From contig BMUD01000010.1 in assembly GCA_014650015.1 (NCBI GenBank), positions 1 to 64,000 on the forward strand: a DNA stretch of 64,000 nt. Reading direction: 5' to 3'. Shown piece after piece: positions 28,797 through 37,675 of this stretch (position 1 is its first letter; each line of letters starts with the position of its first letter). A program made the position numbers and the translations under genes. Below the pieces are notes generated by a model, which saw only the letters and a program-made list of their open reading frames with translations, was not told the origin of the DNA and searched no databases. This stretch comes from Streptomyces griseoloalbus (GTDB taxonomy: Bacteria > Actinomycetota > Actinomycetes > Streptomycetales > Streptomycetaceae).

Positions 28797-28958
28797 CCCC
28801 TCGGCCCGTCCGGCGTGTGAGGCCGGGGCCCGCCCAGGGCCGACGGGGGTCCGGGGCGCAGCCCCGGGGGCGTCCCGCCCGTCCTCCCTCGGCCCGTCCG
28901 GCGTTCGAGGACACGGAGGGTCCGGCGCACAGCCCCGGGGACGGGGCGGGGCGGGGCG
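28797..28958. repeat. Two copies of a streptomycete intergenic repeat
   Basis: CCCTCGGCCCGTCCGGCG begins both units, at 28798 and 28886. Each continues with a GAGG...TCCGG..CGCAGCCCCGGGG section capable of forming hairpins. This sequence type is scattered between genes in many Streptomyces chromosomes. It fills the gap between the frameshifted transporter and hldE. Confidence 0.65.
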
Positions 28959-29050
28959 GCGGGGGCGAAGAACCCTCTCCGCCCACGGCGGCCGGTGCCG
29001 CTCCCGAGGGGCTCCCAGGACCCGGCCCGCCCGCTCCCTGCCCCGGCCGT

Positions 29051-29064
29051 CCCTTCCGGAAGGG
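29051..29064 (-). terminator. Palindrome just after hldE
   Basis: CCCTTCCGGAAGGG is a perfect 14-base palindrome five bases beyond the hldE stop. It may end the glycan operon, although a loopless palindrome could also be a protein site. Confidence 0.4.
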
Positions 29065-29068
29065 GCCG

Positions 29069-30490
29069 TTATCCGTCCGGGGACTTCAGGGCGACCGCCG
29101 CGGCCCGTGCCGCGCGGCGGGTCAGGAGGGTCGTGGAGCGGCCGTCCAGGTAGGGCAGGACCACCGCCTGGCCGCCCCAGGTGCGCAGCACCTCCGCCTC
29201 GGGCAGGGCCTGCACGGAGTAGTCACCGCCCTTGACCCACACGTCGGGCCGCAGCCGGCCCAGCACCGCTTCCGGTGTGTCCTCCTCGAAGACCACGACC
29301 GCGTCCACGCTCCCCAGCGCGGCCAGCACCCTGGCCCGGTCCGCCGCCGGGGTGAGCGGGCGGCCCGGGCCCTTGCGTCGGGTGACGGAGGCGTCGGAGT
29401 TGAGGCACACGATCAGACAGTCGCCGATCCGCCGGGCGCTCTCCAGCAGGCCGACGTGCCCGGCGTGCACCAGGTCGAAGCAGCCGCCGGTGGCGACCAC
29501 CGTCCCGCCGCGCGCCCGCACGTCCTCCGCCAGCTCGAACGCGTCGGCCGCGGGAGTGCGCGCGGGGCCCGGGACGGCCGGCGTGTGCCACAGGTCCGGG
29601 TTCCCGGCCCCGCCCGCCGCGACGAACGCGGCGGCCTCCGCGACCGCCCGCTGCAGCGCCTCCTCGGGCAGCAGCCCGTCGGCCAGCGCCGCGACGGTCG
29701 TCGCGGCGAAACAGTCCCCCGCGCCGCACGGATCGCCGTCGGCCCGGAACGGCGCCGGGATCAGCATCGGGGTGCCCCCGCCGGGCCGGGTCAGCAGCAC
29801 CCCGCGGTCGCCGAGCGTCACGGCGACGCCCGCCGCCCGCCAGCGCTCCGCCAGCTCCGCCCCGCGCTCGGCGAACGCTCCCAGCGAGGAGCCGTCCGGC
29901 GATGTCCCCTGCGCACCGGCGCACAGGGCGACCGCCTCGGCGGCGTTCGGCGTGACGATGCGAGCCCCCGGCACCGGCGGGTCGCCCCTGGGGTGCGGAT
30001 CCCACACCAGCGGGGTGTGGCGGGCGGCGTCCTCCAGCTGTGTGCGGACGGCCCCGGCGGTGTGCCGTCCGTAGTCGGCGACGAGGACGGCGTGCGCGTC
30101 CGCGAGCGCCTCGCGCACCGCGTCGTCCGGCTCGCCGGGTGTTCCGCCGCCCCGGTCGATGCGGACCACGGGCCGCCCGCCCGCCAGTACCCGCGTCTTC
30201 ACCGGCAGCGTGCCGTGCAGCGGCAGCTCCAGCAGCCGGACCCGGCCGCTGAGCCCCCGGCGTACGGCCTCGCTGGCCGGGTCGTCACCGAGCGCGGTCA
30301 CCAGGACCACGTCCCGGCCGCCGCGGGTCGCGAGCGCGGCGGCCAGCCCGGCCCCGCCCGGGTGCCGGCGGTCACCGGTGACGTCGACGACCGGGGCGGG
30401 CGCGTCCGGCGCCAGCCGGGTGGCGACCCCCTCGATGTCCTCGTCGAGCAGTACGTCCCCCACCACCACGACAGGCTTCGGTCCGGTCAT
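29069..30490 (-). CDS. hldE: Bifunctional heptose-7-P kinase / heptose-1-P nucleotidyltransferase (HldE/RfaE)
   Basis: A 473-residue fusion. Residues 1-310 are a PfkB/ribokinase domain that phosphorylates D-glycero-D-manno-heptose 7-phosphate (GGAGLAAALA near 45-53; catalytic GAGD at 256-259). Residues 325-465 are a cytidylyltransferase-fold domain that makes NDP-heptose, with GGCFDLVHAGH (HxGH at 342-345) and KGGDY. The ATG overlaps the gmhA stop as ATGA. It is the last gene of the glycan operon. Streptomyces lack lipopolysaccharide, so the heptose must go to a surface or secreted glycan or a natural product. A heptose-bisphosphate phosphatase (GmhB) is not in the window. Confidence 0.92.
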   Translation of the reverse strand: MTGPKPVVVVGDVLLDEDIEGVATRLAPDAPAPVVDVTGDRRHPGGAGLAAALATRGGRDVVLVTALGDDPASEAVRRGLSGRVRLLELPLHGTLPVKTRVLAGGRPVVRIDRGGGTPGEPDDAVREALADAHAVLVADYGRHTAGAVRTQLEDAARHTPLVWDPHPRGDPPVPGARIVTPNAAEAVALCAGAQGTSPDGSSLGAFAERGAELAERWRAAGVAVTLGDRGVLLTRPGGGTPMLIPAPFRADGDPCGAGDCFAATTVAALADGLLPEEALQRAVAEAAAFVAAGGAGNPDLWHTPAVPGPARTPAADAFELAEDVRARGGTVVATGGCFDLVHAGHVGLLESARRIGDCLIVCLNSDASVTRRKGPGRPLTPAADRARVLAALGSVDAVVVFEEDTPEAVLGRLRPDVWVKGGDYSVQALPEAEVLRTWGGQAVVLPYLDGRSTTLLTRRAARAAAVALKSPDG

Positions 30491-31113
30491 GACACCCTCC
30501 CGGGTACGGCCGCCGCACGCCGCCCGAGGGGCGTGGACACGGCGGCGTCGAAACACTCGCAGAGCAGGTGCACGGCGACCAGATGCGTCTCCTGGACGGT
30601 CGCGGTGCTGCCCGCCTCCACGCACAGCGCCTCGTCGGCGGCCTCCACCAGCGGGTTCGGGCCGGGCCCGGTGAGCGCCCACACCCGCAGTCCGGCCCGC
30701 CGGGCCGCCACCGCCGCCGCGATCAGATTGGCGCTGCGGCCCGAGGTGGACAGCAGCATCAGGACGTCCCCGGGGCGCCCGTGGGCGTCCACCTGGCGGG
30801 CGTAGACGTGGTCGAAGCCGTAGTCGTTGCCGATGGCGGTGACGCTGGAGGTCTCCGCGTGCAGGGCGAGCGCCGAATAGGCGCGCCGCTCCTGGCGGTA
30901 GCGGCCGACCAGCTCGGCGGTCAGATGCTGGGCCTGGGCGGCGCTGCCGCCGTTGCCGGCGGCCAGCAGCCGTCCGCCGTCGGTGAGGACGGTGGCGAGC
31001 CGGCCGCCCCAGTCGGCGATCCGGGGCAGACCGTGCCGGCGGAAGCGGTCGAGGGCCTCCTGCAGCGACCGGCAGTGCAGATGCGCGGCGTCGAGCGCGG
31101 GGTGTTCGTTCAT
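30487..31113 (-). CDS. gmhA: Sedoheptulose-7-phosphate isomerase GmhA
   Basis: A 208-residue SIS-domain isomerase that converts sedoheptulose 7-phosphate to D-glycero-D-manno-heptose 7-phosphate. The phosphate-binding AGNGGSAAQAQHLTAELVGR (about 54-73) and LSTSGRSANLIAA are the GmhA signatures, with GNDYGFDHVYARQV following. The ATG at 31111-31113 has only AACAGG close before it, a weak ribosome site. The stop overlaps the hldE ATG by four bases. A 91-base gap separates it from the GT4 gene upstream. Its product feeds directly into HldE. Confidence 0.92.
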   Translation of the reverse strand: MNEHPALDAAHLHCRSLQEALDRFRRHGLPRIADWGGRLATVLTDGGRLLAAGNGGSAAQAQHLTAELVGRYRQERRAYSALALHAETSSVTAIGNDYGFDHVYARQVDAHGRPGDVLMLLSTSGRSANLIAAAVAARRAGLRVWALTGPGPNPLVEAADEALCVEAGSTATVQETHLVAVHLLCECFDAAVSTPLGRRAAAVPGRVS

Positions 31114-31204
31114 CCTGTTCGGGCGCACCGCCTCGGTGAGGACGGCGGCGGGACCCGCACCTCCTTCCAACTTCGGACGTCGGCGGCCGATCACGGCCGG
31201 CGGG

Positions 31205-32482
31205 TCAGCCGGTCCGGGTCGCGGCGGATTCCGCGTCGAGGACCTCGCAGTACGCCGCCTCGGTGGCCGCGGCGATCCGCGGCCAGCCGTAGCGGCTGAG
31301 CACCCGGCGGCGGCCGGCCACCCCGCACGCCCGGCGGGCCGCCGGATCGGCGAGCAGACCGGCCACGGCCCGGGCCAGCGCCTCGGGGTCACCGGGCGGC
31401 ACCAGCCGGCCCGTGCCCGGGTCGGCGACCGTGTCGAGCTGTCCGCCGACCGCGCTGGCCACCACCGGACGGCCGCAGGCCATGGCCTCCAGCGGGACGA
31501 TCCCGAAGGGCTCGTAGTCGGCCGGGCACAGCACCACGTCGGCGGAGCGCAGCAGGGGCGGCACCCGGCCGGTGCCGACCCCGCCGGTGAACCACACCCG
31601 GTCGGCGACCCCGGCGTCCCGCGCGACACCGCGCAGCCGGCGTACCTCCGGGTCGTCGTCGAGGCGGTCCCGAGGGGGTCCGCCGACCAGCACGAGCTCG
31701 GTGCCGGGCAGCCCGGCCAGCGCGGCCACCGACACCGCGGCGCCCTTGCGTGGCACCAGCCGTCCCACCTGCACCAGCCGGTGCCGGTACGGGCCGCCCG
31801 GCGCGACCGGACCCACCGGTGAGAACCGGTCCGTGTCGACACCGCACGGCACGACGCCGATCCGGTACGCCGGCACCCCCATCCGTGCCAGTTCGGCGAC
31901 CTCGTCCCGGCAGGTGGCGATGACGCGGTCGCAGCCCAGCCCCACCTCGGTCTCGCAGCCGATCCGCTCCGGCGGACTGGTGTCGGCGAGTCGCTGGTGC
32001 CGCCGCTTCACCGTGCCCAGCGCGTGGAACGTGTGCAGCAGCGGCAGCCCCAGCTCCCGGGCGGCCCACAGCGAGGCCATGCCCGACATCCAGTAGTGCG
32101 AGTGCACCACGTCCGGGGTGCGCGCTCGCCACACCCGGGCCAGCCGGCGCCCGAACTCCTCCATGTACGGCAGCAGCCGGTCCTTGGGCACCGGTTCCGG
32201 GGGGCCCGCCGGCACATGGTGCACCTCGACACCCGCACGGAGCGTCACCCGGTCGGGCAGGTCGGGCGCGTCGCGGCGGGTGTGCACGGTGACGCGGTGG
32301 CCGCGGTCGGCGAGCGCCCCGGCCAGGGCGGCGACATGGACGTTCTGCCCGCCCGCGTCCACCCCGCCGAGCGCGGCGAGCGGACTCGCGTGCTCCGAGA
32401 CCAGCGCGATGTCCAGCACGCCGGGGGCGAGGCCGTCGCCGCCGAACGGACCGGCGGGCAGGGAACCGGGGCTCGGCGTCAT
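31205..32482 (-). CDS. GT4-family glycosyltransferase
   Basis: A 425-residue retaining GT-B glycosyltransferase. The N-terminal acceptor domain has EHASPLAALGGVDAGGQNVHVAALA, the sucrose-phosphate-synthase/MshA-like glycine motif. The C-terminal donor domain has RLVQVGRLVPRKGAA and the catalytic EPFGIVPLEAMACGRPVVAS (E-x7-E). The ATG at 32480-32482 follows GGAGGTG and overlaps the stop of the upstream GT gene as ATGA. Donor is unknown; within this operon an NDP-heptose or UDP-pentose is plausible. There are no membrane spans, so it acts at the cytoplasmic face. Confidence 0.88.
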   Translation of the reverse strand: MTPSPGSLPAGPFGGDGLAPGVLDIALVSEHASPLAALGGVDAGGQNVHVAALAGALADRGHRVTVHTRRDAPDLPDRVTLRAGVEVHHVPAGPPEPVPKDRLLPYMEEFGRRLARVWRARTPDVVHSHYWMSGMASLWAARELGLPLLHTFHALGTVKRRHQRLADTSPPERIGCETEVGLGCDRVIATCRDEVAELARMGVPAYRIGVVPCGVDTDRFSPVGPVAPGGPYRHRLVQVGRLVPRKGAAVSVAALAGLPGTELVLVGGPPRDRLDDDPEVRRLRGVARDAGVADRVWFTGGVGTGRVPPLLRSADVVLCPADYEPFGIVPLEAMACGRPVVASAVGGQLDTVADPGTGRLVPPGDPEALARAVAGLLADPAARRACGVAGRRRVLSRYGWPRIAAATEAAYCEVLDAESAATRTG

Positions 32483-33444
32483 GAGCACACCTCCGTGATC
32501 AGGCGCTCCCAGTCGTCCAGGAACCGCTTGAGCCCGTACCGTTCGAGGGCCGCCTGCCGGGCCCGCGTGCCGTCCGCGGCGGCCGCCTCGGGATCCGCCA
32601 GATAGCGGCGGGCGGCCCGGACGAGGACGTCCGGCCGGGTGGACACGGTGCCCGCGCCGCTCGGCACCGCCTCCACCGCCTCCGTGGTGGCCAGCGCCAG
32701 GACGGGCATGCCCAGGTGCATCGCCTCCAGCAGGGACAGTCCGAGGGAGGTCCAGCGCACCGGGTGCAGATACATCCGCCGGTCGGCCATGGCCGCGTGC
32801 AGTGCGCGCTGCGGCAGGTCGGCCGTGCGGCACCGGTCCGGCGGCAGCCCCAGGTGCCCGGCCAGACCCTCGGTGCGCATGCCGAACACGTCCAGCGGCA
32901 CCGCCTCGGCGAGCGCCGGCAGCAGGTCCGTACCGGTGTACCGGCCGCGCCGAAGCGGCTCGTTGACGACGACGGCGGCCCGGTCCAGCCGGCCGGTGTA
33001 CCGGTGACCCGGGTCGACGACGCCGTGCTCGATCACCACGGTGCGGGTGGTGCCGCAGTCCCAGAACAACCGGTTGAAGTGGGTGACGTGCACGATCGTC
33101 AGATCGGGGCGGTCGGCGAACGGATGCCGGGTGTCGGGTACGTCGCCGTCCGGGGCGTTGTGCTCCAGGTACACGGCCGGCACGTCCCGGCCGGGACGAC
33201 GGCCGCCGAGCAGGCGCTCGGCGAGACCCGACTCGTGGGGCCGCTGCAGGACGACCAGGTCGAACGGTGTGCGCCGCAGCTGTTCCGGCGTGGCCTCGCG
33301 CACCGACGCGGGCCAGGAGAAGGTACGGGCCCGTCCGAGGCCGTCCGGACCGCGGTCCGGGGTCACCGGGACGACGTAGGTGTGCGGACCCTGGACGAAG
33401 GCCGTCGTCCAGGAGCCGTGCACATGCCACAGCAGAATGTTCAT
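32479..33444 (-). CDS. GT4-like glycosyltransferase, 321 residues
   Basis: A second GT-B enzyme, shorter than usual. The N-terminus MNILLWHVHGSWTTAFVQGPHTYVVPV and VYLEHNAPDGDVPDTRHPFADR are characteristic of an actinomycete group. The donor-domain motif is MYLHPVRWTSLGLSLLEAMHLGMPVLALATTE, with Leu in place of the first Glu of the E-x7-E motif. The ATG at 33442-33444 follows GAGGAG and overlaps the GT9 stop by four bases. Activity is inferred from family only. Confidence 0.8.
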   Translation of the reverse strand: MNILLWHVHGSWTTAFVQGPHTYVVPVTPDRGPDGLGRARTFSWPASVREATPEQLRRTPFDLVVLQRPHESGLAERLLGGRRPGRDVPAVYLEHNAPDGDVPDTRHPFADRPDLTIVHVTHFNRLFWDCGTTRTVVIEHGVVDPGHRYTGRLDRAAVVVNEPLRRGRYTGTDLLPALAEAVPLDVFGMRTEGLAGHLGLPPDRCRTADLPQRALHAAMADRRMYLHPVRWTSLGLSLLEAMHLGMPVLALATTEAVEAVPSGAGTVSTRPDVLVRAARRYLADPEAAAADGTRARQAALERYGLKRFLDDWERLITEVCS

Positions 33445-33911
33445 ACGGCCGCTCCTCGGTCCGTCTGCTCCCCCTGCCCCCGCCGCCGGCGCCGGGAATC
33501 CGCCGGGGAGCCCCACAGCGCCGCGACGGCGGCGAGCACATCGGCGTCGTCGATCCCGTCGAGGCAGGGACGACCCGGCACGGGGCAGCGCCGGGCCCGG
33601 GTACCGGCACAGGGCGCCGCCCGGTCGCCGAGCAGGAGGTGCGGCACGCCGTGCGGAGCCCATCGCTCGGCCGGCACCACCGGCGCGCACAGACGGACGA
33701 CCGGTGTCCCGACCGCGGCGGCGAGAGGGGCGGGCCCGGTGGTGCCGGCCACCACCACCCGCGCCCGGGCCGGCACTCCGGCCGGCCGCCGCAGCTCGGT
33801 GGCACCCCCGAGGTCCGGGCCGTGCCGCCCGGCGACCCGCGCGGTCGGCTCCCGCTCCGCCGGACCGCCGGTGCCGGTCGCCGGGATCGGCGGGCGGACG
33901 GGGCGGGTCAT
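33441..33911 (-). pseudogene. Truncated GT9 heptosyltransferase, C-terminal half only
   Basis: A 156-residue reading frame equal to the donor-binding half of a GT9 (heptosyltransferase) enzyme. From about residue 25 it reads ERE..ARVAGRHGPDLGGATELRRPAGVPARARVVVAGTTGPAPLAAAVGTPVVRLCAPVVP, then ERWAPHGVPHLLLGD and RRCPVPGRPCLDGI. Normal members have about 330-370 residues, so the N-terminal acceptor domain is missing. The His of the usual TGPAHLAAA is Pro here, which should impair activity. An ATG with an ATGA overlap to the upstream GT2 gene remains, and its own stop overlaps the next gene. An internal deletion that kept operon coupling explains this. A minimal functional partner protein is possible but less likely. 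Confidence 0.7.
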
Positions 33912-34975
33912 GATTCCAGCCGTTCCCCGACCGCCGGACGGTGCTCCGGTGCCGGGCCGCCGGGCCGGTGCGAAGGATGGGGCGGGGCGGCGCGGTGGAC
34001 GACGTACCCGCGCAGCCGGTGCCAGGCGGCGGCCGGCGGGATGAGCGCGCTGGTGAGGGCCATGGTGACGATCTCGTCCCGGGTGCGCGGACCCGGCAGG
34101 ATCCGGGCGAGGGCGAACTGGGCGGTTCCCGCCAGCCAGCCGGCGGCTCCGACCGCCGCGACGCCCGCTCGGCCGGACAGCGCGCCGCCCACCGCCGCCA
34201 GACCGGCAGCCGTCACCGCGAGATGCACCGGCAGGCGTCCCCGGGGTGCCCCGGCCCGCCGCCACCAGCCCCGTCCGTGCAGCCGGGTCATCAGCACGTC
34301 GTCGGCGTTGCCCGCCTGGAGCCGTACGGACACCCAGCGCCCGGCCGGCCGCACCGGATGGGTGGTGGTGCGGCCGCCCTCGGACAGGGTCCAGCCGGCG
34401 TCGAGCATCCGCAGCGCCAGGTCCGCGTCCTCCCGGAAGGCCCTGCGGAACCGCTCGTCGAAGCCGCCGACGGCCTCCAGCGCCCGACGGCGGTACGCCA
34501 TGTCGGCGGTGATCCAGCGGGCGGTGGCGAGACCGGCCGTGGTGCGCTCCCAGTCGGTGGGCCGGCGGTCGGCCGGCAGCGGTACCTCGATCCGGGCGGT
34601 GATCCCGGCGGTGGCGACACTGGCGCCGGCGAGGTCGAGGGCGAGGTCGTCGGCCCAGGTGGGGCCGGGGACCACGTCGTCGTCGAGGAAGACGATCCAG
34701 GGCACGTCCCCGGCGGCCCGCCACCCGGTGTTGCGTGCGGCGGCCGGTCCCCGCGCGCCGCCCGGTACGACGAGGGTGCGTGAACGCAGGGACGGCGGAA
34801 CGTCGGCGGTCAGCGGTGCCCCGGCGGGATCCGGGCGGTCGTCGACCACCACGACCCTCGCCGGGCCGGGCCCGTCCGCCTCGGCCAGCGCCCGCAGGCA
34901 CACTCCCAGGCCGGGCCGGCCGAGCGTCGGCACCACCACCGCGTACTCGCCGCCCGGGGCGGCGGGCCCGGTCAT
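33908..34975 (-). CDS. GT2-family glycosyltransferase
   Basis: A 355-residue GT-A enzyme. It has YAVVVPTLGRPG, VVVVDDRPDP, NTGWRAAGDVPWIVFLDDDVVPGP (DxD metal site) and AYRRRALEAVGGFDERF, all standard for GT2. Hydrophobic stretches LAVTAAGLAAVGGAL and VAAVGAAGWLAGTAQFALARIL near residues 255-305 suggest membrane association. Start ATG at 34973-34975 overlaps the carbamoyltransferase stop. A related domain order occurs in actinomycete glycan clusters. Confidence 0.88.
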   Translation of the reverse strand: MTGPAAPGGEYAVVVPTLGRPGLGVCLRALAEADGPGPARVVVVDDRPDPAGAPLTADVPPSLRSRTLVVPGGARGPAAARNTGWRAAGDVPWIVFLDDDVVPGPTWADDLALDLAGASVATAGITARIEVPLPADRRPTDWERTTAGLATARWITADMAYRRRALEAVGGFDERFRRAFREDADLALRMLDAGWTLSEGGRTTTHPVRPAGRWVSVRLQAGNADDVLMTRLHGRGWWRRAGAPRGRLPVHLAVTAAGLAAVGGALSGRAGVAAVGAAGWLAGTAQFALARILPGPRTRDEIVTMALTSALIPPAAAWHRLRGYVVHRAAPPHPSHRPGGPAPEHRPAVGERLES

Positions 34976-36639
34976 CGCAGACCCTCGCCGTCGTCGTCGG
35001 AGCGGAAGAGTTCGCCGCGCCGGATCGCGTACGGGCCGATGGCCAGCAGATCGACGGGGGACGAGCCGAAGCACTCCAGGGCGTCGCGTGGGTCGTCCAC
35101 CATGGGCCGGCCCGCCGTGTTGAGGCTGGTGTTGACGACGACGGGCAGCCCGGTCAGCCGCTCGAACCCGGCCAGCATCCGCGCCACCAGGGGCTCCCGC
35201 GCCGGGTCGACCGTCTGGATGCGGGCGGTGCCGTCGACGTGCACCACGGCCGGGATCCGCTCCCGCCAGGCCGGGGCCACGTCGTGCACGAAGAGCATGT
35301 ACGGGCTGGGCAGCGGCCCGTCGAAGATCTCGGCGGCCCGGTCGGCGAGCACCATCGGCGCGACCGGCCGGAACTGCTCGCGGCCCTTGACGTCGTTGAG
35401 CCGCTCCAGATTGCCCGCGTGTCCGGGATGCGCCAGCAGCGAGCGATGGCCGAGCGCCCGGGGACCGTACTCGCCGCGCCCCTGGAACCAGGCGACGATG
35501 CCGTTGTCCGCCAGGGCCCGGGCCACGGTGGCGGCGATGTCCGCCGGCCGCTCGAAGGGGACGGCCGCCGTCTTCAGCCACGCGCCCAGTTCCGCGTCGG
35601 ACCAGTCCCGCCCGAGGTCGGCGCCGGTCATCGGCTCCGGCTCGTCACCGGCGTCGGCGGACAGCAGCAGGGCGCCGCCCAGCGCGGTCCCCGCGTCGCC
35701 GGCCGCCGGCTGCACCCACACCCGGGAGAACGGGCCCTCGCGGGCGATCCGGGAGTTGGCGACGCAGTTCAGGGCGACGCCCCCGGCGAGGGCGAGCACC
35801 CGGTCGTGGGTACGGCCGTGCAGCCAGCGCACCAGGTCCAGCAGCGTCTCCTCCAGCACGGCCTGGGCACTGGCGGCGACATCGGCGTGGTCCTGGGTCC
35901 ACGGTTCGTCCGGACCGCGCGGCGCGCACAGCTCGTGCCAGGGCACCCCGGTGGCGTGGAAGCCGCCGTCGCCCGTCGGATACACGTACCGGCGCAGCTC
36001 GGGCAGCATGCGCGGGGCGCCGTGGGAGGCGAGGGCCATCACCTTGAACTCGTCGGAGGACCGCAGGAAGCCGAGGTGCCCGGTGAGTTCCTCGTAGACC
36101 AGGCCGAGCGAGTGCGGGAGGTCCTGCGCGTACAGGGGTTCGAGCCGGTCGCGGACGCGGCGGGCGGCGAGGTGGGAGGCGCGCTCGCCCCGGCCGTCCA
36201 GCACGAGGACGGAGGAGTCCTCGGCGTCGGGTGCGGCGAAGGCGCCCGAGGCGGCGTGCGCCATGTGGTGCGGTACGAAGCGGACGACGCCGGGATCCAG
36301 ACCGGGCAGCGCGGTGCCCAGGAAGCCGGGGGCCTCGCGCGCGTAGGTGAGCCGGAGGTGGTCCCAGGGGTCGTCCAGGCCCATGGCGTCGGCGGGGCGG
36401 GCGAGCGCGGGGTCGAAGGAGTAGGCGACCGCGTCGAGGTCCCGGGGGCGCAGCCCGGCCCGTTTCAGGCACCAGGCGGCGGCCCGCTCGGGCAGTTCCC
36501 AGGCGGAGAACGGCACCGGCCGCTTGCCGTGCTTGCGCCGGGAGAAGCGTTCCTCCTCCGCGGCGGCGACGGTCCGCCCGTCGACCACCAGGGCGGCGGC
36601 GGGGTCGTGGAAGAGGGCGTTGATTCCGAGGATGCGCAT
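34972..36639 (-). CDS. Carbamoyltransferase (NodU/CmcH family)
   Basis: A 555-residue O-carbamoyltransferase, which transfers carbamoyl from carbamoyl phosphate through carbamoyl-AMP to a hydroxyl, usually on a sugar. The Kae1-like N-terminal domain starts MRILGINALFHDPAAALVVDG and has the metal motif VPHHMAHAASGAF. VLALAGGVALNCVANSRI lies in the middle. The C-terminal domain has GRGEYGPRALGHRSLLAHP and LNDVKGREQFRPVAPMVL. The length is typical. The ATG at 36637-36639 has AAAGG some 12 bases upstream. The substrate is probably the sugar made or transferred by the operon. Confidence 0.92.
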   Translation of the reverse strand: MRILGINALFHDPAAALVVDGRTVAAAEEERFSRRKHGKRPVPFSAWELPERAAAWCLKRAGLRPRDLDAVAYSFDPALARPADAMGLDDPWDHLRLTYAREAPGFLGTALPGLDPGVVRFVPHHMAHAASGAFAAPDAEDSSVLVLDGRGERASHLAARRVRDRLEPLYAQDLPHSLGLVYEELTGHLGFLRSSDEFKVMALASHGAPRMLPELRRYVYPTGDGGFHATGVPWHELCAPRGPDEPWTQDHADVAASAQAVLEETLLDLVRWLHGRTHDRVLALAGGVALNCVANSRIAREGPFSRVWVQPAAGDAGTALGGALLLSADAGDEPEPMTGADLGRDWSDAELGAWLKTAAVPFERPADIAATVARALADNGIVAWFQGRGEYGPRALGHRSLLAHPGHAGNLERLNDVKGREQFRPVAPMVLADRAAEIFDGPLPSPYMLFVHDVAPAWRERIPAVVHVDGTARIQTVDPAREPLVARMLAGFERLTGLPVVVNTSLNTAGRPMVDDPRDALECFGSSPVDLLAIGPYAIRRGELFRSDDDGEGLR

Positions 36640-36712
36640 GGGCGGACGGGCCTTTCACGGATCGGGGCGGCCGGCGGGCCGCGGTGTCCTGGGCCGGAGG
36701 GGACGGCCGCGC

Positions 36713-37675
36713 TCACCGGCCGGCTTCGGCGCGGAACCAGGCGATCGTGCGGCGCAGACCCTCCTCCGCGCCCACCCGTGGCTCCCAGCCGAGCTTGTCG
36801 AGGGCCAGCGTGATGTCCGGGCAGCGCACGGCCGGGTCGTCCACCGGGCGTTCGATGTAGCGGATCTCCGAGTCGGAACCGGCGAGTTCGACGACGAGCC
36901 GGGCCAGGTCCAGCATCGTGATCTCACCGGGGTTGCCGATGTTGACGGGGCCGCGCATGCCGTGGGCGGCCGCCGCGAGGATGCCGGCCACCGTGTCGTC
37001 GACGTAGCACAGCGAGCGGGTCTGGTGGCCGTCCCCGGTCACGGTGAGCGGCTCGCCCGCCAGGGCCTGCCGGACGAAGGTCGGCACGGCACGGCCGTCG
37101 TGGCCGCGCATCCGGGGGCCGTAGGTGTTGAACAGCCGCACGATGCAGGTGTCGGTGCCGTGGGTCTGCGCGTGGGCGGTGGTCAGCGCCTCGCCGAAGC
37201 GTTTGGCCTCGTCGTAGACGCTGCGCGGGCCGACCGGGTTGACGTTGCCCCAGTAGCGCTCGTCCTGCGGGTTCTGCTGCGGGTCGCCGTACACCTCCGA
37301 GGTGGAGGCCAGGACGAAGCGGGCCTCGGCGTCCTGGGCGAGCCGCAGCGCGTTGCGGGTGCCGAGGCTGCCCGTGTCCATGGTGTGCAGCGGCAGCCGC
37401 AGATAGTCCGCGGGGGAGGCGGGGGAGGCGAAGTGCAGGACGAGGTCGGGAGGCCGGCCGACCGGCAGCTCCTCGGCCACGTCGGCCTGGACGAGCGTGA
37501 ATCCGGGCCGTTCGAGCAGCGGGGCGATGTTCTCCGGCCGGCCGGTGCTGAAATCGTCCACGCACGTGACGGCGGCGCCCGCGTCCAGCAGGGCGGCGCA
37601 CAGATGGGAGCCGACGAATCCGGCGCCGCCGGTGACGACGGCGTGCTTCCAGTTCCGGGATATGGCGCTGGTCAT
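36713..37675 (-). CDS. UDP-glucuronate decarboxylase-like SDR epimerase
   Basis: A 320-residue extended short-chain dehydrogenase acting on a nucleotide sugar. It has the NAD motif TGGAGFVG (15-22), catalytic Ser126 in STSEVYGDP and Tyr154/Lys158 in YDEAK. LHFASPASPADY and ERYWGNVNPVGPRSVYDEAKR are characteristic of UDP-xylose synthases, so the product may be a UDP-pentose. UDP-glucose dehydrogenase is not adjacent. The ATG at 37673-37675 follows GAGGG. It is the first gene of the glycan operon; a 73-base gap separates it from the carbamoyltransferase. Confidence 0.88.
   Translation of the reverse strand: MTSAISRNWKHAVVTGGAGFVGSHLCAALLDAGAAVTCVDDFSTGRPENIAPLLERPGFTLVQADVAEELPVGRPPDLVLHFASPASPADYLRLPLHTMDTGSLGTRNALRLAQDAEARFVLASTSEVYGDPQQNPQDERYWGNVNPVGPRSVYDEAKRFGEALTTAHAQTHGTDTCIVRLFNTYGPRMRGHDGRAVPTFVRQALAGEPLTVTGDGHQTRSLCYVDDTVAGILAAAAHGMRGPVNIGNPGEITMLDLARLVVELAGSDSEIRYIERPVDDPAVRCPDITLALDKLGWEPRVGAEEGLRRTIAWFRAEAGR

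Noticed and set aside
33911-34901. The GT9 gene extended upstream to 34901 as one long protein
   Set aside because: The extra part is antisense-like, Arg/Gly-rich and overlaps the GT2 gene completely; the ATG at 33911 has the operon-type ATGA overlap.
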